Below are positions 18,494 through 27,963 of a DNA stretch of 64,000 bases, one piece after another. The position numbers and the translations under genes were made by a program. The notes beneath the pieces are model-generated. The model searched no databases, was not told where the DNA came from, and saw nothing but the letters and a program-made list of their open reading frames with translations. Source of the stretch: Leisingera methylohalidivorans DSM 14336 (GTDB taxonomy: Bacteria; Pseudomonadota; Alphaproteobacteria; Rhodobacterales; Rhodobacteraceae). The stretch is taken from NCBI RefSeq assembly GCF_000511355.1, contig NC_023135.1, positions 1,762,371 to 1,826,370 on the forward strand, given 5' to 3'. How positions within the stretch are numbered: position 1 is the stretch's first letter; each line of letters starts with the position of its first letter.

Positions 18494-19738
18494 ATGGCAA
18501 CAGTTATTCTCAATGATCCAAGCGGAACATGGTCGCTCAACGACCTGAACTCGCCGGATTTTGCCAACGCAAGCATCACAACGCAAACCTCGAACCTGAT
18601 TGTCTTTACCGGCACAAACGGCGCTGGTTTCAGCTTGACCGGCGATTTTTCCGCCGCCTCGCCCTACGCCTGGACGCTACGGTCGCTCAGCATCACATCC
18701 AACGGCGCGCAGGTTCTTTCGTTCTCCGGTTTTTCGATGAACTTCTATACTTTCGCGTCAACCAGCGGCGCGCGTCTCGAAGAGTCGCTGCTTTCCGGCA
18801 GCGATACAATCACCTCCAACATGGCCGAGGGTCAGCGCTGGCTGACGCATGGCGGCAACGATACAATCAAACTCGGAACCGGCGACGACACGCTTTATGG
18901 CGGCAGCGGCACGGACCGGCTGATTATTGCGGACACCTTCGGCAATGCGTCGCTGTCTTCCGGCTACAGCACGGTCACCATCGACTCGGGCGATGGCCGC
19001 GACATCCTGTCGTCGATCGAACAGCTGGAGTTTTCCAACCGGACCTTTGCCCTGACTGGCGGCAGCTACAGCGGCAATTCCCTGACCGGAGACCGTTCCG
19101 CCGGGCTGTCCAGCGACCTGATTTTGGGCGGGGCCGGCAATGACACCCTGTCCGGACTGTCCGGCGGCGATCTGTTGCTGGGCGAAGATGACAGTGACCG
19201 CCTGCTGGGCGGGGCCGGCCGGGACACTCTCAACGGCGGCGATGGCGATGACTCCCTCCTGGGCGGCAGCGGGCGCGACCAGCTGATCGGCGGCAACGGC
19301 AATGACCTTTTGGATGGCGGCAGACACGGCGACAGGCTGCTGGGCGAAGGCGGCAATGACACGCTGCAGGGCGGCAGCGGCAAGGACATCCTTATCGGCA
19401 ATTCGGGCAACGACCTGCTGGTCGGCGGCGGCGGCGGCGATACCCTGCGGGGCGAGTCCGGCCGCGACACGCTGCTGGGCCACAAGGGCGACGACCTGCT
19501 GACCGGCGGCAGCCAGGCGGATACCTTCCTCTTCCACAAGGGCCACGGCAACGACACCATCAGTGATTTCACCGCCGGAGAGGACCACATCGCGATCGGC
19601 CGCGGTGCCGACCGCCTGAGCCGGCTGGAGTTCGACAGCCAGGGCGATGACGTCCTGGTCTCCTTTGCCAATGTCACCATTCTGGTGGAAGACATTACCG
19701 TGGCGCAGCTGCAGGACGCGGACAACTTGCTGTTCTGA
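18494..19738 (+). CDS. RTX calcium-binding protein (type I secretion substrate)
   Basis: A 414-residue acidic protein with no Sec signal peptide. The N-terminal 200 residues are an uncharacterised beta-rich domain. Residues of about 210-345 hold roughly 14 GGxGxDxLx nonapeptide repeats, which form a calcium-loaded beta-roll after export. The C-terminal part (TFLFHKGHGNDTISDF, then an LEDITVAQL-type end) is the usual uncleaved signal for a type I (ABC/MFP/TolC) secretion system. No secretion genes are adjacent. Possible roles include adhesion or a surface layer; no catalytic domain is visible. It faces the DUF3179 gene, with a shared terminator between them. Confidence 0.88.
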   Translation: MATVILNDPSGTWSLNDLNSPDFANASITTQTSNLIVFTGTNGAGFSLTGDFSAASPYAWTLRSLSITSNGAQVLSFSGFSMNFYTFASTSGARLEESLLSGSDTITSNMAEGQRWLTHGGNDTIKLGTGDDTLYGGSGTDRLIIADTFGNASLSSGYSTVTIDSGDGRDILSSIEQLEFSNRTFALTGGSYSGNSLTGDRSAGLSSDLILGGAGNDTLSGLSGGDLLLGEDDSDRLLGGAGRDTLNGGDGDDSLLGGSGRDQLIGGNGNDLLDGGRHGDRLLGEGGNDTLQGGSGKDILIGNSGNDLLVGGGGGDTLRGESGRDTLLGHKGDDLLTGGSQADTFLFHKGHGNDTISDFTAGEDHIAIGRGADRLSRLEFDSQGDDVLVSFANVTILVEDITVAQLQDADNLLF

Positions 19739-19762
19739 CCAGCGCAATCGACGACCGGTTCA

Positions 19763-19790
19763 AGGCGCGCCCCGGTGGCGCGCCTATTTC
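19763..19790. terminator. bidirectional terminator between RTX and DUF3179 genes
   Basis: A perfect AGGCGCGCC/GGCGCGCCT stem with a five-base loop sits in the 50 bp between the two convergent stop codons. TATTTC follows on the plus strand. The position suggests it ends both transcripts. Confidence 0.7.
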
Positions 19791-20751
19791 ACTTCAGCAT
19801 CCACCGCCCGTCCGGCCAGAAGGCGTGAAAGGCAAAGGCGAACATCACGTCATGCGCCACATCGCGCCCGGCGCCGTCCCGGACCCGCACCGATCCGATG
19901 TCCCGGCCCTGGGCCAGCGCGCCCGCATCCAGCGCCGACGCCTGCCCGGCCCGCCAGCTCAGCACCGCACCCGCCTCGCGGATCTCTCCCGCCTCGGCCA
20001 GCCGCGCCAGCGGCCAGGCCCGGCTGCCGACCCGCACCACCCGGTCCAGCGGCGCCAGCCCGTGCGGCGGCGGGGTGCCATCATACAGGAACGGCCAGTC
20101 CGACGTGTCATACCCCCGGTAGGGGTTCTGCCCGTAGCGCCGGTTATAGGCCGGCTGCGCCATCACCAGCCCATCCGGGTTGCGCGCTTTGAACTCTTCC
20201 CAGCTTTCGACCCAGCTGGGCAGGCTGGCCAGCCGCTGGCCGCTCATCTCGCCGACAATGCCGGCGCCGACCGCCTGCTGCCACCAGCTTTGGGTTTCGC
20301 GGTCATACATCACCATGTCGGAATAGCGCAGCTTGCCGGTGACCCCGAAGCTCAGCACCCCGGCCCGGGTCCGGCGGTCGAATGTCATCGCGGAATTGCA
20401 CAAGGGGCAGTAGGTCACCGCCACCGGCACCCCGGCCACCTCGTCGTTCACGATCTCATGCCAGGTCAGATAGCGCAGCGGATAGGCCCGCGCCCGGGCG
20501 CCGTCTATCTCCAGCGCGATCACCGGCTCCCGCGGCTGCAGCCGCCGGTCCTTGGCCGCCGCTGTGAACTGCGGCGCATCCAGCGCCGGAATGCCGTCCT
20601 TGGGCACCCCGCCGGAACGGATCTGGCCCCAATCCGCGATCTTTGTCCGGTTGAAATCGGTTTCCGGCCATTCCCGCTGCCACTGCGCGGGGTCCGCCTG
20701 CGCCATCCAGGGCAGCAACACAGCCGCGCTCAACAAAAAACGTCTCAGCAT
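19789..20751 (-). CDS. DUF3179 domain-containing secreted protein
   Basis: A 320-residue protein with a signal peptide (residues 1-19, LLSAAVLLPWMAQA). It contains the DUF3179 hallmark TYCPLCNSAMTFDRR, the preceding YPLRYLTWHEIVND, and GKLRYSDMVMYDRETQSWWQQ. Two cysteines of the CPLC motif look like a redox or metal site, but no function has been established for the family. It stands alone: the RTX gene is convergent and the next cyclophilin is 170 bp upstream on the same strand. Confidence 0.88.
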   Translation of the reverse strand: MLRRFLLSAAVLLPWMAQADPAQWQREWPETDFNRTKIADWGQIRSGGVPKDGIPALDAPQFTAAAKDRRLQPREPVIALEIDGARARAYPLRYLTWHEIVNDEVAGVPVAVTYCPLCNSAMTFDRRTRAGVLSFGVTGKLRYSDMVMYDRETQSWWQQAVGAGIVGEMSGQRLASLPSWVESWEEFKARNPDGLVMAQPAYNRRYGQNPYRGYDTSDWPFLYDGTPPPHGLAPLDRVVRVGSRAWPLARLAEAGEIREAGAVLSWRAGQASALDAGALAQGRDIGSVRVRDGAGRDVAHDVMFAFAFHAFWPDGRWMLK

Positions 20752-20867
20752 AACAAACTCCCCGCCGGGCCCCAGTATTCGCGTCTGGCCGGGACTGACC
20801 AGAGGCAGACACAGGCTTGTGACCTGATGTCAGGAACTTGGCACAGCGCAGGGCTGAAACGGCACAG

Positions 20868-20915
20868 GCCCGCCCCCGGATACCGGGAGCGGGCCTGCGG
20901 TTTTCCGGAAAACCG
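20868..20915. terminator. double hairpin after the cyclophilin pair
   Basis: Two adjacent hairpins lie just past the stop of the secreted cyclophilin gene: an AGGCCCGC/GCGGGCCT stem, and an exact 18-bp palindrome CGGTTTTCCGGAAAACCG at 20898-20915. There is no long T run, so termination is plausible but not certain. Confidence 0.5.
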
Positions 20916-20922
20916 GCGATCC

Positions 20923-21471
20923 TTATTCGGTCACAGTCACCTTGGACATGGCGTCGGGCTTACCGGTCACCGACCCGTTCTGCCCTGTGCCGCGCTTGAT
21001 CGCGTCAACCACATCCATGCCTTCGGTCACCTTGCCGACAACCGTGTACTGGCCGTTCAGGAAATGGCCCGCATCAAACATGATGAAGAACTGCGAATTG
21101 GCGCTGTTCGGGTTTTGCGAGCGGGCCATGCCCACCACGCCGCGGTCAAACGGCAGGTCCGAAAACTCGGCCGGCAGGTCCGGTCGGCTGGAACCGCCGC
21201 GCCCGGCCGCGCTCATGTCGCCGCCGGCCTTGCCGAACTCGACATCGCCGGTCTGCGCCATGAAGCCTTCGATCACCCGGTGAAACACCACGCCGTCATA
21301 CTGGCCTTCGGCAGCCAGCGCGGTGATCTGTTCCACATGCTTGGGTGCCACGTCCTCGAACAGGTCGATCTTGATGGTGCCGTTGGCTTCGCCCTCGACC
21401 TGAACCTCAAGACCGGTGGCAAAGGCAGGCCCAGCCGCCAGCAGGGCCAGCGCTGTCAGCGCCTTACGCAT
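20923..21471 (-). CDS. periplasmic peptidyl-prolyl isomerase (cyclophilin)
   Basis: A cyclophilin-type cis/trans prolyl isomerase of 182 residues with a signal peptide (about 1-18), so it acts in the periplasm. The active-site pattern FHRVIEGFMAQTGD and the NSQFFIMF core are intact, as is the final LNGQYTVVGKV block. The start ATG at 21471 overlaps the stop codon region of the upstream cytoplasmic cyclophilin gene, which implies translational coupling. The two proteins are clear paralogues, one exported and one cytosolic, and look like a tandem duplication. Confidence 0.9.
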   Translation of the reverse strand: MRKALTALALLAAGPAFATGLEVQVEGEANGTIKIDLFEDVAPKHVEQITALAAEGQYDGVVFHRVIEGFMAQTGDVEFGKAGGDMSAAGRGGSSRPDLPAEFSDLPFDRGVVGMARSQNPNSANSQFFIMFDAGHFLNGQYTVVGKVTEGMDVVDAIKRGTGQNGSVTGKPDAMSKVTVTE

Positions 21472-21970
21472 CCGCAGCAACCTTGACCGAGATCATCCGG
21501 TCCGGGTTCGCAGGCGGCTCGCCCTTGGTGATCGCGTCCACATGCTCCATGCCCTCGATGACACGGCCGTAAACGGTGTACTGGCCGTTCAGGAAGTGGT
21601 TGTCCTTGAAGTTGATGAAGAACTGCGAGTTGGCAGAATCCGGGTTCGCGGACCGCGCCGCGCCCAGGGTGCCGCGGTCATGCGGCAGCTTGGAAAACTC
21701 GGCCGGCAGGTTCGGCAGGTCGGAGCCGCCGGTGCCCGCCATGCGGATGTTGAACCCGTCTTCCATATCGCCATTGGCCACGTCGCCGGTCTGCGCCATG
21801 AACCCGTCGATCACCCGGTGAAAGCAGACGTTGTCGTATTCGCCGGCCCGCGCCAGCTCTTTCATCCGCTCGGCATGCTTCGGCGCCACGTCGGGCAGCA
21901 GCTCAATCACAACATTGCCGTCCTTCAGTTCGATGATGACGGTGTTTTCGGGATCTTTAATCTCGGCCAT
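21464..21970 (-). CDS. ppiB: cytoplasmic peptidyl-prolyl isomerase B
   Basis: A 168-residue cyclophilin with no signal peptide, starting MAEIKDPENTVIIELK. It has FHRVIDGFMAQTGD, the NSQFFINF core and LNGQYTVYGRVIEGM, all needed for prolyl isomerase activity. The ATG at 21970 has a strong AGGAGGG at good spacing; a much longer open frame upstream is not coding. Its stop overlaps the start of the secreted cyclophilin, forming a two-gene operon. The pgk gene is divergent 140 bp away. Confidence 0.93.
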   Translation of the reverse strand: MAEIKDPENTVIIELKDGNVVIELLPDVAPKHAERMKELARAGEYDNVCFHRVIDGFMAQTGDVANGDMEDGFNIRMAGTGGSDLPNLPAEFSKLPHDRGTLGAARSANPDSANSQFFINFKDNHFLNGQYTVYGRVIEGMEHVDAITKGEPPANPDRMISVKVAADA

Positions 21971-22109
21971 GAGGCCCTCCTGTCGTCGAAATTTGCAACG
22001 ATAATTAAGGGCAGCGCCCGGAAATGCCAAGGGAGCATTGACTGATGCGCAAAAACCCCCGAAACAGCGGCCGGATTTACCTGCATTTTCACCATAAGGG
22101 GTCTCGCTG

Positions 22110-23300
22110 ATGGGCTGGAAAACACTCGACGACATGGATCTGAACGGCAAGCGCGTGCTGCTGCGCGTCGACATCAACGTGCCGATCGTCGACGGGGTTG
22201 TCACCGACTCCACCCGCATCCGCCGCATCGCCCCCTCGGTGCGCGATATTCTGGCCGCCGGCGGCAAGCCGATCCTGCTGGCCCACTTCGGCCGTCCCGG
22301 CGGCGAGCGCCGCGAGAACCTGTCGCTGAACCAGCTGGTGCCGACGCTGGAACGCGCTTTTGAAACCCGGGTTCTGTTTGCCGCCGACTGCATCGGTGCT
22401 GGCGCCGAGGCCGCCGCAGACGCGCTGCAGCCGGGTGAGGTGCTGCTGCTGGAAAACACCCGCTTCCACGCCGCCGAGACCAAGAACGACCCCGAACTGG
22501 CCGCCGGCATGGCGCGTCTGGGCGAGGTTTACTGCAACGACGCCTTCTCTGCCGCCCACCGCGCGCATTCCTCTACCGAAGCCATCGCCCGGCTGCTGCC
22601 CGCCTGCGCCGGCCGTCTGATGCAGGCCGAGCTGCAGGCGCTGGAAAGCGCCCTGGGCCAGCCGCAGCGCCCGGTCACCGCGGTTGTCGGCGGCGCCAAG
22701 GTCTCGACCAAGCTGGAACTGCTGGGCAACCTGATCGAAAAGGTCGACCATTTGGTGATCGGCGGCGGCATGGCCAACACCTTCCTGGTGGCCAAGGGCC
22801 TGCCGGTCGGCATCTCGCTGGCCGAACGCATCATGAAGGACACCGCAGCCGGGATCCTCGCCAAGGCCGAGGCCGCGGGCTGCGAGATCATCCTGCCCTC
22901 CGACGTCGTGGTGGCGAAGAAATTCGAAGCCCACGCCGAGCATCAGGTGCTGCCCGCCGATGAATGCCCCGAGGATGGCATGATCCTGGATGCAGGCCCC
23001 GACAGCCTGGCCCGCATCAACGCGGTGTTCGAAGCCAGCAAGACGCTGATCTGGAACGGCCCCCTTGGCGCGTTTGAGCTGGAACCCTTCGACACGGCCA
23101 CCAACGCCGCTGCACTGAAAGCCGCCGCGCTGACCCGCGCGGGCCGGCTGACCTCGGTTGCCGGCGGCGGCGACACCGTGGCCGCCCTGAACGCCTCCGG
23201 CGCTGCAGGCGATTTCACCTATATCTCCACCGCCGGCGGCGCCTTCCTGGAATGGATGGAAGGCAAGGAGCTTCCCGGCGTCGCAGCGCTGAACCAGTAA
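22110..23300 (+). CDS. pgk: phosphoglycerate kinase
   Basis: Catalyses the ATP-forming conversion of 1,3-bisphosphoglycerate to 3-phosphoglycerate in glycolysis, and the reverse in gluconeogenesis. The 396-residue product has the family's RVDINVP signature near residue 17, [16 protein letters not shown]-like nucleotide region ([13 protein letters not shown]) and the final GGGDTVAAL with [11 protein letters not shown]. Length is normal. The neighbours ftsB and pdhABC follow on the same strand. A GC-rich hairpin without a T tract follows the stop. Confidence 0.96.
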   Translation: MGWKTLDDMDLNGKRVLLRVDINVPIVDGVVTDSTRIRRIAPSVRDILAAGGKPILLAHFGRPGGERRENLSLNQLVPTLERAFETRVLFAADCIGAGAEAAADALQPGEVLLLENTRFHAAETKNDPELAAGMARLGEVYCNDAFSAAHRAHSSTEAIARLLPACAGRLMQAELQALESALGQPQRPVTAVVGGAKVSTKLELLGNLIEKVDHLVIGGGMANTFLVAKGLPVGISLAERIMKDTAAGILAKAEAAGCEIILPSDVVVAKKFEAHAEHQVLPADECPEDGMILDAGPDSLARINAVFEASKTLIWNGPLGAFELEPFDTATNAAALKAAALTRAGRLTSVAGGGDTVAALNASGAAGDFTYISTAGGAFLEWMEGKELPGVAALNQ

Positions 23301-23558
23301 AAAAGAAGGCCCGCCCGGTCAGCCGGGCGGGGGCCATCGGGATGTTCCAGGCCCGGCAACGCGCGTTTCCCCCGGCGCGCGGCACAGCCCTCCCGCTCCG
23401 CCCGTTCCACACCGCCCTTTCCACGCCGCGCTCAGAAAAATCCCCCTGTGGACAGTTTTGGGATTCACAAGCCGATTCGGTTGTGGCATAACAGGGGCAG
23501 ACGCCGGGAAACGGCGCAAAATCAAAAACTTGAGCAGTAACATACAGGCACCTCCAAA

Positions 23559-23858
23559 GTGACCCGAAGCAATCGCCCGTCGCTGGGCGCCATCGCCTTT
23601 TTTGCCACCGCTTTCGCGCTCAGCGCGTATTTTACCTTTGCGGCCGTGCAGGGCGACTTCGGTCTGTTCCGGAGGGTCGAGATTCAAGCCGAAGCAGAAG
23701 AACTGCGGCTGGATCTCGACCGCCTTCAGTCCCGGATCGGCAGCATGGAAAACCTGACCAGCCGCCTGTCCGACGACTATCTTGACCTTGACCTCCTGGA
23801 TGAGCAGGCCCGCTCGGTGCTTGGCCTTGTCCGTGCGGACGAGATTGTCATCCGCTAA
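23559..23858 (+). CDS. ftsB: septum formation initiator FtsB/DivIC family
   Basis: A 99-residue bitopic protein: short cytoplasmic N-terminus, TM segment at about 9-29 (LGAIAFFATAFALSAYFTFA), and a periplasmic coiled coil rich in Leu/Glu (AEAEELRLDLDRLQSRIGSMENL), ending LGLVRADEIVIR. This is the form of FtsB, which links FtsL and FtsQ in the divisome. The start is GTG at 23559. A location just upstream of pdhA is common in alphaproteobacteria. FtsB proteins diverge strongly, so the name rests on architecture and position. Confidence 0.85.
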   Translation: MTRSNRPSLGAIAFFATAFALSAYFTFAAVQGDFGLFRRVEIQAEAEELRLDLDRLQSRIGSMENLTSRLSDDYLDLDLLDEQARSVLGLVRADEIVIR

Positions 23859-24047
23859 GGACGCACGGCCCTCCCCGGCGCCTCCGGCACAGCAGCCCTC
23901 CCTCCTCGGCGCGCCCCTTCTCCGGCAAGAATGCGGCTAGTGAAATTACCGCTTTTCCTGACCGGTATAATTTTGCAGACTTCCGCTACGCCTGCCCGGC
24001 CAAGGCGCCCGGCCTGCCGCGTTGCGGCTGTTTCGCCGGAACACCGC

Positions 24048-24074
24048 CCACGCCAAGGGCGGCGTGGCATTTTT
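24048..24074 (+). terminator. terminator after ftsB
   Basis: The stem CCACGCC/GGCGTGG with a six-base loop is followed by CATTTTT. It lies 190 bp after ftsB and 128 bp before pdhA, and would separate the two transcripts or attenuate read-through into pdhA. Confidence 0.7.
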
Positions 24075-24156
24075 GCGTTGCCCGGGCGGATTTTCACGCC
24101 GCGGAAACCCCGCAGCAGAATAACACTATCCAGCCGGGCCAAAACCGGATACTAAC

Positions 24157-24174
24157 TGGTTTAACACTAAACTA
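24157..24174 (+). promoter_or_regulatory. pdh-type operator upstream of pdhA
   Basis: TGGTTTA-N4-TAAACTA, an inverted repeat with one mismatch, is centred about 36 bp upstream of the pdhA ATG. It matches 14 or more positions of the perfect palindrome before lpd (6903-6920), at almost the same distance from the start codon. The shared site ties the E1/E2 operon to the distant E3 gene. Confidence 0.65.
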
Positions 24175-24201
24175 TCTAGCCTGCAGGGGGAGCCTACCAC
24201 C

Positions 24202-25215
24202 ATGGCCGCTAGGAAAAGCGCAAAGAAACCAAACGTTTCTGCCGAAGAGCTGACCAAGTACTATCGTGAGATGCTGCTGATCCGCCGATTCGAGGAAAAA
24301 TCGGGCCAGCTATACGGCATGGGCCTGATCGGTGGCTTCTGCCACCTCTACATCGGCCAGGAAGCTGTTGTTGTCGGCCTTGAGGCCGCCGCCGAAGAAG
24401 GCGACAAACGCATCACCTCCTACCGCGACCACGGCCATATGCTGGCCTGCGGCATGGATCCCGATGGCGTCATGGCCGAGCTGACCGGCCGCGAAGGCGG
24501 CTATTCCAAGGGCAAGGGCGGCTCCATGCACATGTTCTCGAAAGAGAAGCATTTCTATGGCGGCCACGGCATCGTCGGCGCCCAGGTGCCGCTCGGCGCC
24601 GGCCTCGCCTTTGCCGACAAATACAAGGGCAACGGCCGCGTCACCTTCACCTATTTCGGCGACGGTGCGGCCAACCAGGGCCAGGTCTACGAGACCTTCA
24701 ACATGGCCGCCCTGTGGAAACTGCCGGTGGTCTTCGTGATCGAGAACAACCAGTACGCCATGGGCACCTCGCAGCAGCGCTCCACCTCCAGCGCTGAAAT
24801 CTGGGAACGCGGCAAGGCGTTCGGGATTCCGGGCGAGGCGGTCGACGGCATGAACGTGCTGTCGGTCAAAGAGGCCGGCGAACGCGCCGTCTCCCACTGC
24901 CGCAACGGCGACGGCCCCTATATCCTGGAAGTCAAAACCTACCGCTACCGCGGCCACTCGATGTCGGACCCGGCCAAGTACCGCACCCGCGAGGAAGTCC
25001 AGAAGATGCGCGAGGAGCGCGACCCGATCGAGCAGGTCCGCGAAATGCTGCTGACCGGCAAGCACGCCACCGAGGACGACCTCAAGGCGATCGACAAGGA
25101 GATCAAGGAGATCGTCAGCAAGTCCGCGGATTTTGCCAAGGACAGCCCGGAACCCGCGCTCGACGAGCTTTGGACCGACATTTACGCCGACGAAGTCCCG
25201 CAAGAGACCGCCTGA
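24202..25215 (+). CDS. pdhA: pyruvate dehydrogenase E1 component, alpha subunit
   Basis: The 337-residue alpha subunit forms an alpha2-beta2 E1 enzyme that decarboxylates pyruvate with thiamine diphosphate and acetylates the lipoyl group. The thiamine-binding motif GDGAANQGQVYETFN...VIENNQ is intact, as are RRFEEKSGQLYGMGLIGGFCHLY near the N-terminus and the phosphorylation-loop type YRYRGHSMSDP segment. The ATG at 24202 follows GGGGGAG. It is the first gene of pdhABC, 15 bp before pdhB. The operator just upstream suggests repression linked to pyruvate or acetyl-CoA status. Confidence 0.97.
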   Translation: MAARKSAKKPNVSAEELTKYYREMLLIRRFEEKSGQLYGMGLIGGFCHLYIGQEAVVVGLEAAAEEGDKRITSYRDHGHMLACGMDPDGVMAELTGREGGYSKGKGGSMHMFSKEKHFYGGHGIVGAQVPLGAGLAFADKYKGNGRVTFTYFGDGAANQGQVYETFNMAALWKLPVVFVIENNQYAMGTSQQRSTSSAEIWERGKAFGIPGEAVDGMNVLSVKEAGERAVSHCRNGDGPYILEVKTYRYRGHSMSDPAKYRTREEVQKMREERDPIEQVREMLLTGKHATEDDLKAIDKEIKEIVSKSADFAKDSPEPALDELWTDIYADEVPQETA

Positions 25216-25230
25216 GGGGAAGAACAGAAT

Positions 25231-26604
25231 ATGGCAACCGAAATTCTTATGCCCGCCCTGTCGCCGACCATGGAAGAAGGCACGCTGGCCAAATGGCTGG
25301 TCAAGGAAGGCGATACCGTGAACTCCGGCGATATCATGGCCGAAATCGAAACCGACAAGGCCACGATGGAGTTCGAAGCTGTCGACGAAGGCATCGTCGG
25401 CAAGATCCTGATCGGTGAAGGCACCGAAGGCGTCAAGGTGAACACCCCGATCGCAGTGCTGGTCGAGGATGGCGAAAGCGCCGATGACTACGAGGCCGGC
25501 AGCGCCAAGGAAGAGGCCCCCGCCGCGGAAGCGCCGGCCGGCGAACCCGCCGCCGCCGCACCGCAGAAGGAACCCGCCGTTCCCGCCCGTGTGCTGGAAC
25601 CGGACTACCCGGAAGGCACTGAAATGGTGCAGACCACGGTCCGCGAAGCCCTGCGCGACGCCATGGCCGAGGAAATGCGCCGCGACGAGGACGTGTTCCT
25701 GATGGGCGAGGAAGTCGCCGAATATCAGGGCGCCTATAAGATCTCCCAGGGCCTGCTGGATGAATTCGGCGCCAAGCGCGTCATCGACACGCCGATCACC
25801 GAACACGGCTTTGCCGGCATCGCCACCGGCGCGGCTTTCGCGGGTTTGCGCCCGATTGTCGAATTCATGACCTTCAACTTCGCCATGCAGGCGATTGACC
25901 AGATCATCAACTCGGCGGCCAAGACGCTGTATATGTCCGGCGGCCAGATGGGCGCTCCGATGGTGTTCCGCGGCCCCAACGGCGCGGCCGCCCGCGTTGG
26001 CGCCCAGCACTCCCAGGACTATGCCGCCTGGTACATGCAGATCCCGGGGCTGAAGGTGGTGATGCCCTACTCCGCGTCTGACGCCAAGGGCCTGATGAAA
26101 TCCGCGATCCGCGATCCCAACCCGGTGATCTTCCTCGAGAACGAGATCCTCTATGGCCGCGCCTTCGACGTGCCCAAGCTGGATGATTACACCGTTCCCC
26201 TCGGCAAGGCCCGGATCTGGCGGGAAGGCACCGACGCGACCATCGTCTCCTTCGGCATCGGCATGACCTATGCGCTGGAAGCGGCTGACAAACTGGCTCA
26301 GGACGGCATCTCGGCCGAGGTCATCGACCTGCGCACCATCCGCCCGATGGACCTGCCCACGGTGATCGCTTCGGTGCAGAAGACAAACCGCCTGGTCACG
26401 GTCGAAGAAGGCTGGCCGCAGGGTTCGGTCGGCAGCTACATCGCCTCGGAAGTGATGCAGCAGGCCTTCGATTACCTCGATGCGCCGGTCATCACCTGCA
26501 CCGGCAAGGACGTGCCCATGCCCTATGCCGCCAACCTGGAACGCCACGCGCTGATCACCACGGACGAGGTGGTCGAAGCCGTGAAGCAAGTGACCTACCG
26601 GTAA
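25231..26604 (+). CDS. pdhB: pyruvate dehydrogenase E1 beta subunit with N-terminal lipoyl domain
   Basis: A 457-residue protein fusing a lipoyl domain (residues 1-80, lipoylated Lys in [12 protein letters not shown]) through an Ala/Pro/Glu-rich linker (about 85-120) to a full E1-beta chain beginning [14 protein letters not shown]. Beta-subunit motifs [28 protein letters not shown] and [10 protein letters not shown] are present. The fused lipoyl domain is known from alphaproteobacteria such as Sinorhizobium and Zymomonas. The domain is about 90 percent identical in protein to that of the neighbouring E2. The gene lies 15 bp after pdhA and 11 bp before pdhC. Confidence 0.97.
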   Translation: MATEILMPALSPTMEEGTLAKWLVKEGDTVNSGDIMAEIETDKATMEFEAVDEGIVGKILIGEGTEGVKVNTPIAVLVEDGESADDYEAGSAKEEAPAAEAPAGEPAAAAPQKEPAVPARVLEPDYPEGTEMVQTTVREALRDAMAEEMRRDEDVFLMGEEVAEYQGAYKISQGLLDEFGAKRVIDTPITEHGFAGIATGAAFAGLRPIVEFMTFNFAMQAIDQIINSAAKTLYMSGGQMGAPMVFRGPNGAAARVGAQHSQDYAAWYMQIPGLKVVMPYSASDAKGLMKSAIRDPNPVIFLENEILYGRAFDVPKLDDYTVPLGKARIWREGTDATIVSFGIGMTYALEAADKLAQDGISAEVIDLRTIRPMDLPTVIASVQKTNRLVTVEEGWPQGSVGSYIASEVMQQAFDYLDAPVITCTGKDVPMPYAANLERHALITTDEVVEAVKQVTYR

Positions 26605-26615
26605 GGAGCCTCAAG

Positions 26616-27941
26616 ATGCCCACTGAAATCCTGATGCCCGCTCTGTCCCCCACGATGGAGGAAGGCACCCTTGCCAAATGGCTGGTCAAGGAAGGCGATA
26701 CCGTCTCCTCCGGCGACCTGCTGGCCGAGATTGAAACCGACAAGGCCACCATGGAGTTCGAAGCCGTGGACGAAGGCGTGGTCGGCAAGATCCTGATCTC
26801 CGAAGGCTCCGAGGGGGTGAAGGTGAACACCCCCATCGCGGTGCTGCTGGAAGACGGCGAAAGCGCCGATGACATCCAGGCCTCCGGGACATCCGGCGGC
26901 GATGCTGCCCCGGCCAAGGCAGACGCCCCGGCGGCATCCGAAGCCTCCGCCTCCGCCCCCAAGGAAGCAGTCAATGCCGCCCCCGCCGCGCCGCAGGGCG
27001 CCGACGGCAGCCGGATCTTTGCCTCGCCCTTGGCCCGCCGCATTGCCGCGGACAAGGGGCTGGACCTGAGCCAGATCACGGGCTCCGGTCCCAAAGGCCG
27101 CATCGTTAAGGCCGACGTCGAAAGCGCCAAACCGCAGGCTGCAGCCGCTGCCGCAAAAGCCGGTGCCGCACCCGCCGCCGCAGCCCCGGCTGCCGCAGCA
27201 CCGGCAACCGGCCCCTCGGCAGACATGGTTGCGCGGATGTACGAAGGCCGCGAGTTTGAGGAAGTCAAACTGGACGGCATGCGCAAAACCATCGCTGCCC
27301 GCCTCACCGAGGCCAAGCAGACGGTGCCGCATTTCTACCTGCGCCGCGACATCCAGCTGGATGCGCTGCTGAAATTCCGCGGTGAGCTGAACAAGCAGCT
27401 TGAAGGCCGCGGTGTGAAGCTTTCGGTCAACGACTTCATCATCAAGGCCTGCGCCCTGGCGCTGCAATCGGTGCCGGATGCCAATGCCGTCTGGGCCGGC
27501 GACCGGGTGCTGAAAATGAAAGCCTCGGATGTGGCCGTTGCTGTCGCCATCGAAGGCGGGCTGTTCACCCCGGTTCTGCAGGACAGCGACATGAAATCGC
27601 TGTCGGCGCTGTCGACAGAAATGAAGGATCTGGCCAAACGCGCCCGCGACCGCAAGCTTGCGCCGCATGAATACCAGGGCGGCTCCTTCGCGATCTCCAA
27701 CCTCGGCATGTTCGGCATCGACAATTTCGATGCCATCGTGAACCCGCCGCATGCCGGCATCCTGGCCGTAGGCGCCGGCGTCAAAAAGCCCATCGTCGGC
27801 AAGGATGGCGAACTGGCCGTGGCCACCGTGATGTCGGTGACCCTGTCGGTCGACCACCGGGTGATCGACGGTGCTCTTGGCGCAGAACTCCTGAACGCGA
27901 TCAAGGACAACCTGGAAAACCCGATGGTGATGCTGGCCTGA
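26616..27941 (+). CDS. pdhC: dihydrolipoamide acetyltransferase (E2)
   Basis: E2 transfers the acetyl group from lipoamide to CoA and forms the structural core of the complex. The 441 residues hold a lipoyl domain (1-80, lysine in ETDKATMEF), a linker, a peripheral subunit-binding domain (SRIFASPLARRIAADKGLDL, about 129-165), a second Ala/Pro linker, and the catalytic domain ending with DHRVIDGALGA, whose His-Asp-Gly is the active-site signature. One lipoyl domain is present, unlike the three of E. coli. A strong terminator follows directly, so pdhABC is a closed operon. Confidence 0.97.
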   Translation: MPTEILMPALSPTMEEGTLAKWLVKEGDTVSSGDLLAEIETDKATMEFEAVDEGVVGKILISEGSEGVKVNTPIAVLLEDGESADDIQASGTSGGDAAPAKADAPAASEASASAPKEAVNAAPAAPQGADGSRIFASPLARRIAADKGLDLSQITGSGPKGRIVKADVESAKPQAAAAAAKAGAAPAAAAPAAAAPATGPSADMVARMYEGREFEEVKLDGMRKTIAARLTEAKQTVPHFYLRRDIQLDALLKFRGELNKQLEGRGVKLSVNDFIIKACALALQSVPDANAVWAGDRVLKMKASDVAVAVAIEGGLFTPVLQDSDMKSLSALSTEMKDLAKRARDRKLAPHEYQGGSFAISNLGMFGIDNFDAIVNPPHAGILAVGAGVKKPIVGKDGELAVATVMSVTLSVDHRVIDGALGAELLNAIKDNLENPMVMLA

Positions 27942-27963
27942 TCCGCGTCCACTGCAAAACAGG

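Larger units (their letters stand above)
23859..24201 (+). other. intergenic region ftsB-pdhA
   Basis: These 343 bp hold a terminator at 24048-24074 and the pdh operator at 24157-24174. A 95-codon minus-strand frame here is compositionally unlike the neighbouring genes and is not called. The pdhA promoter must lie in the 80 bp between terminator and operator, but I see no clear -35/-10 pair. Confidence 0.6.

Noticed and set aside
19100..19560. Regular short DNA repeats that might suggest a CRISPR array
   Set aside because: They are the codons of RTX nonapeptides in an open frame, with no unique spacers and no cas genes nearby.
23855..24142. 95-codon minus-strand frame in the ftsB-pdhA gap
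   Set aside because: Arg/Gly-rich composition without domain pattern; it overlaps the ftsB terminator and the ftsB stop.
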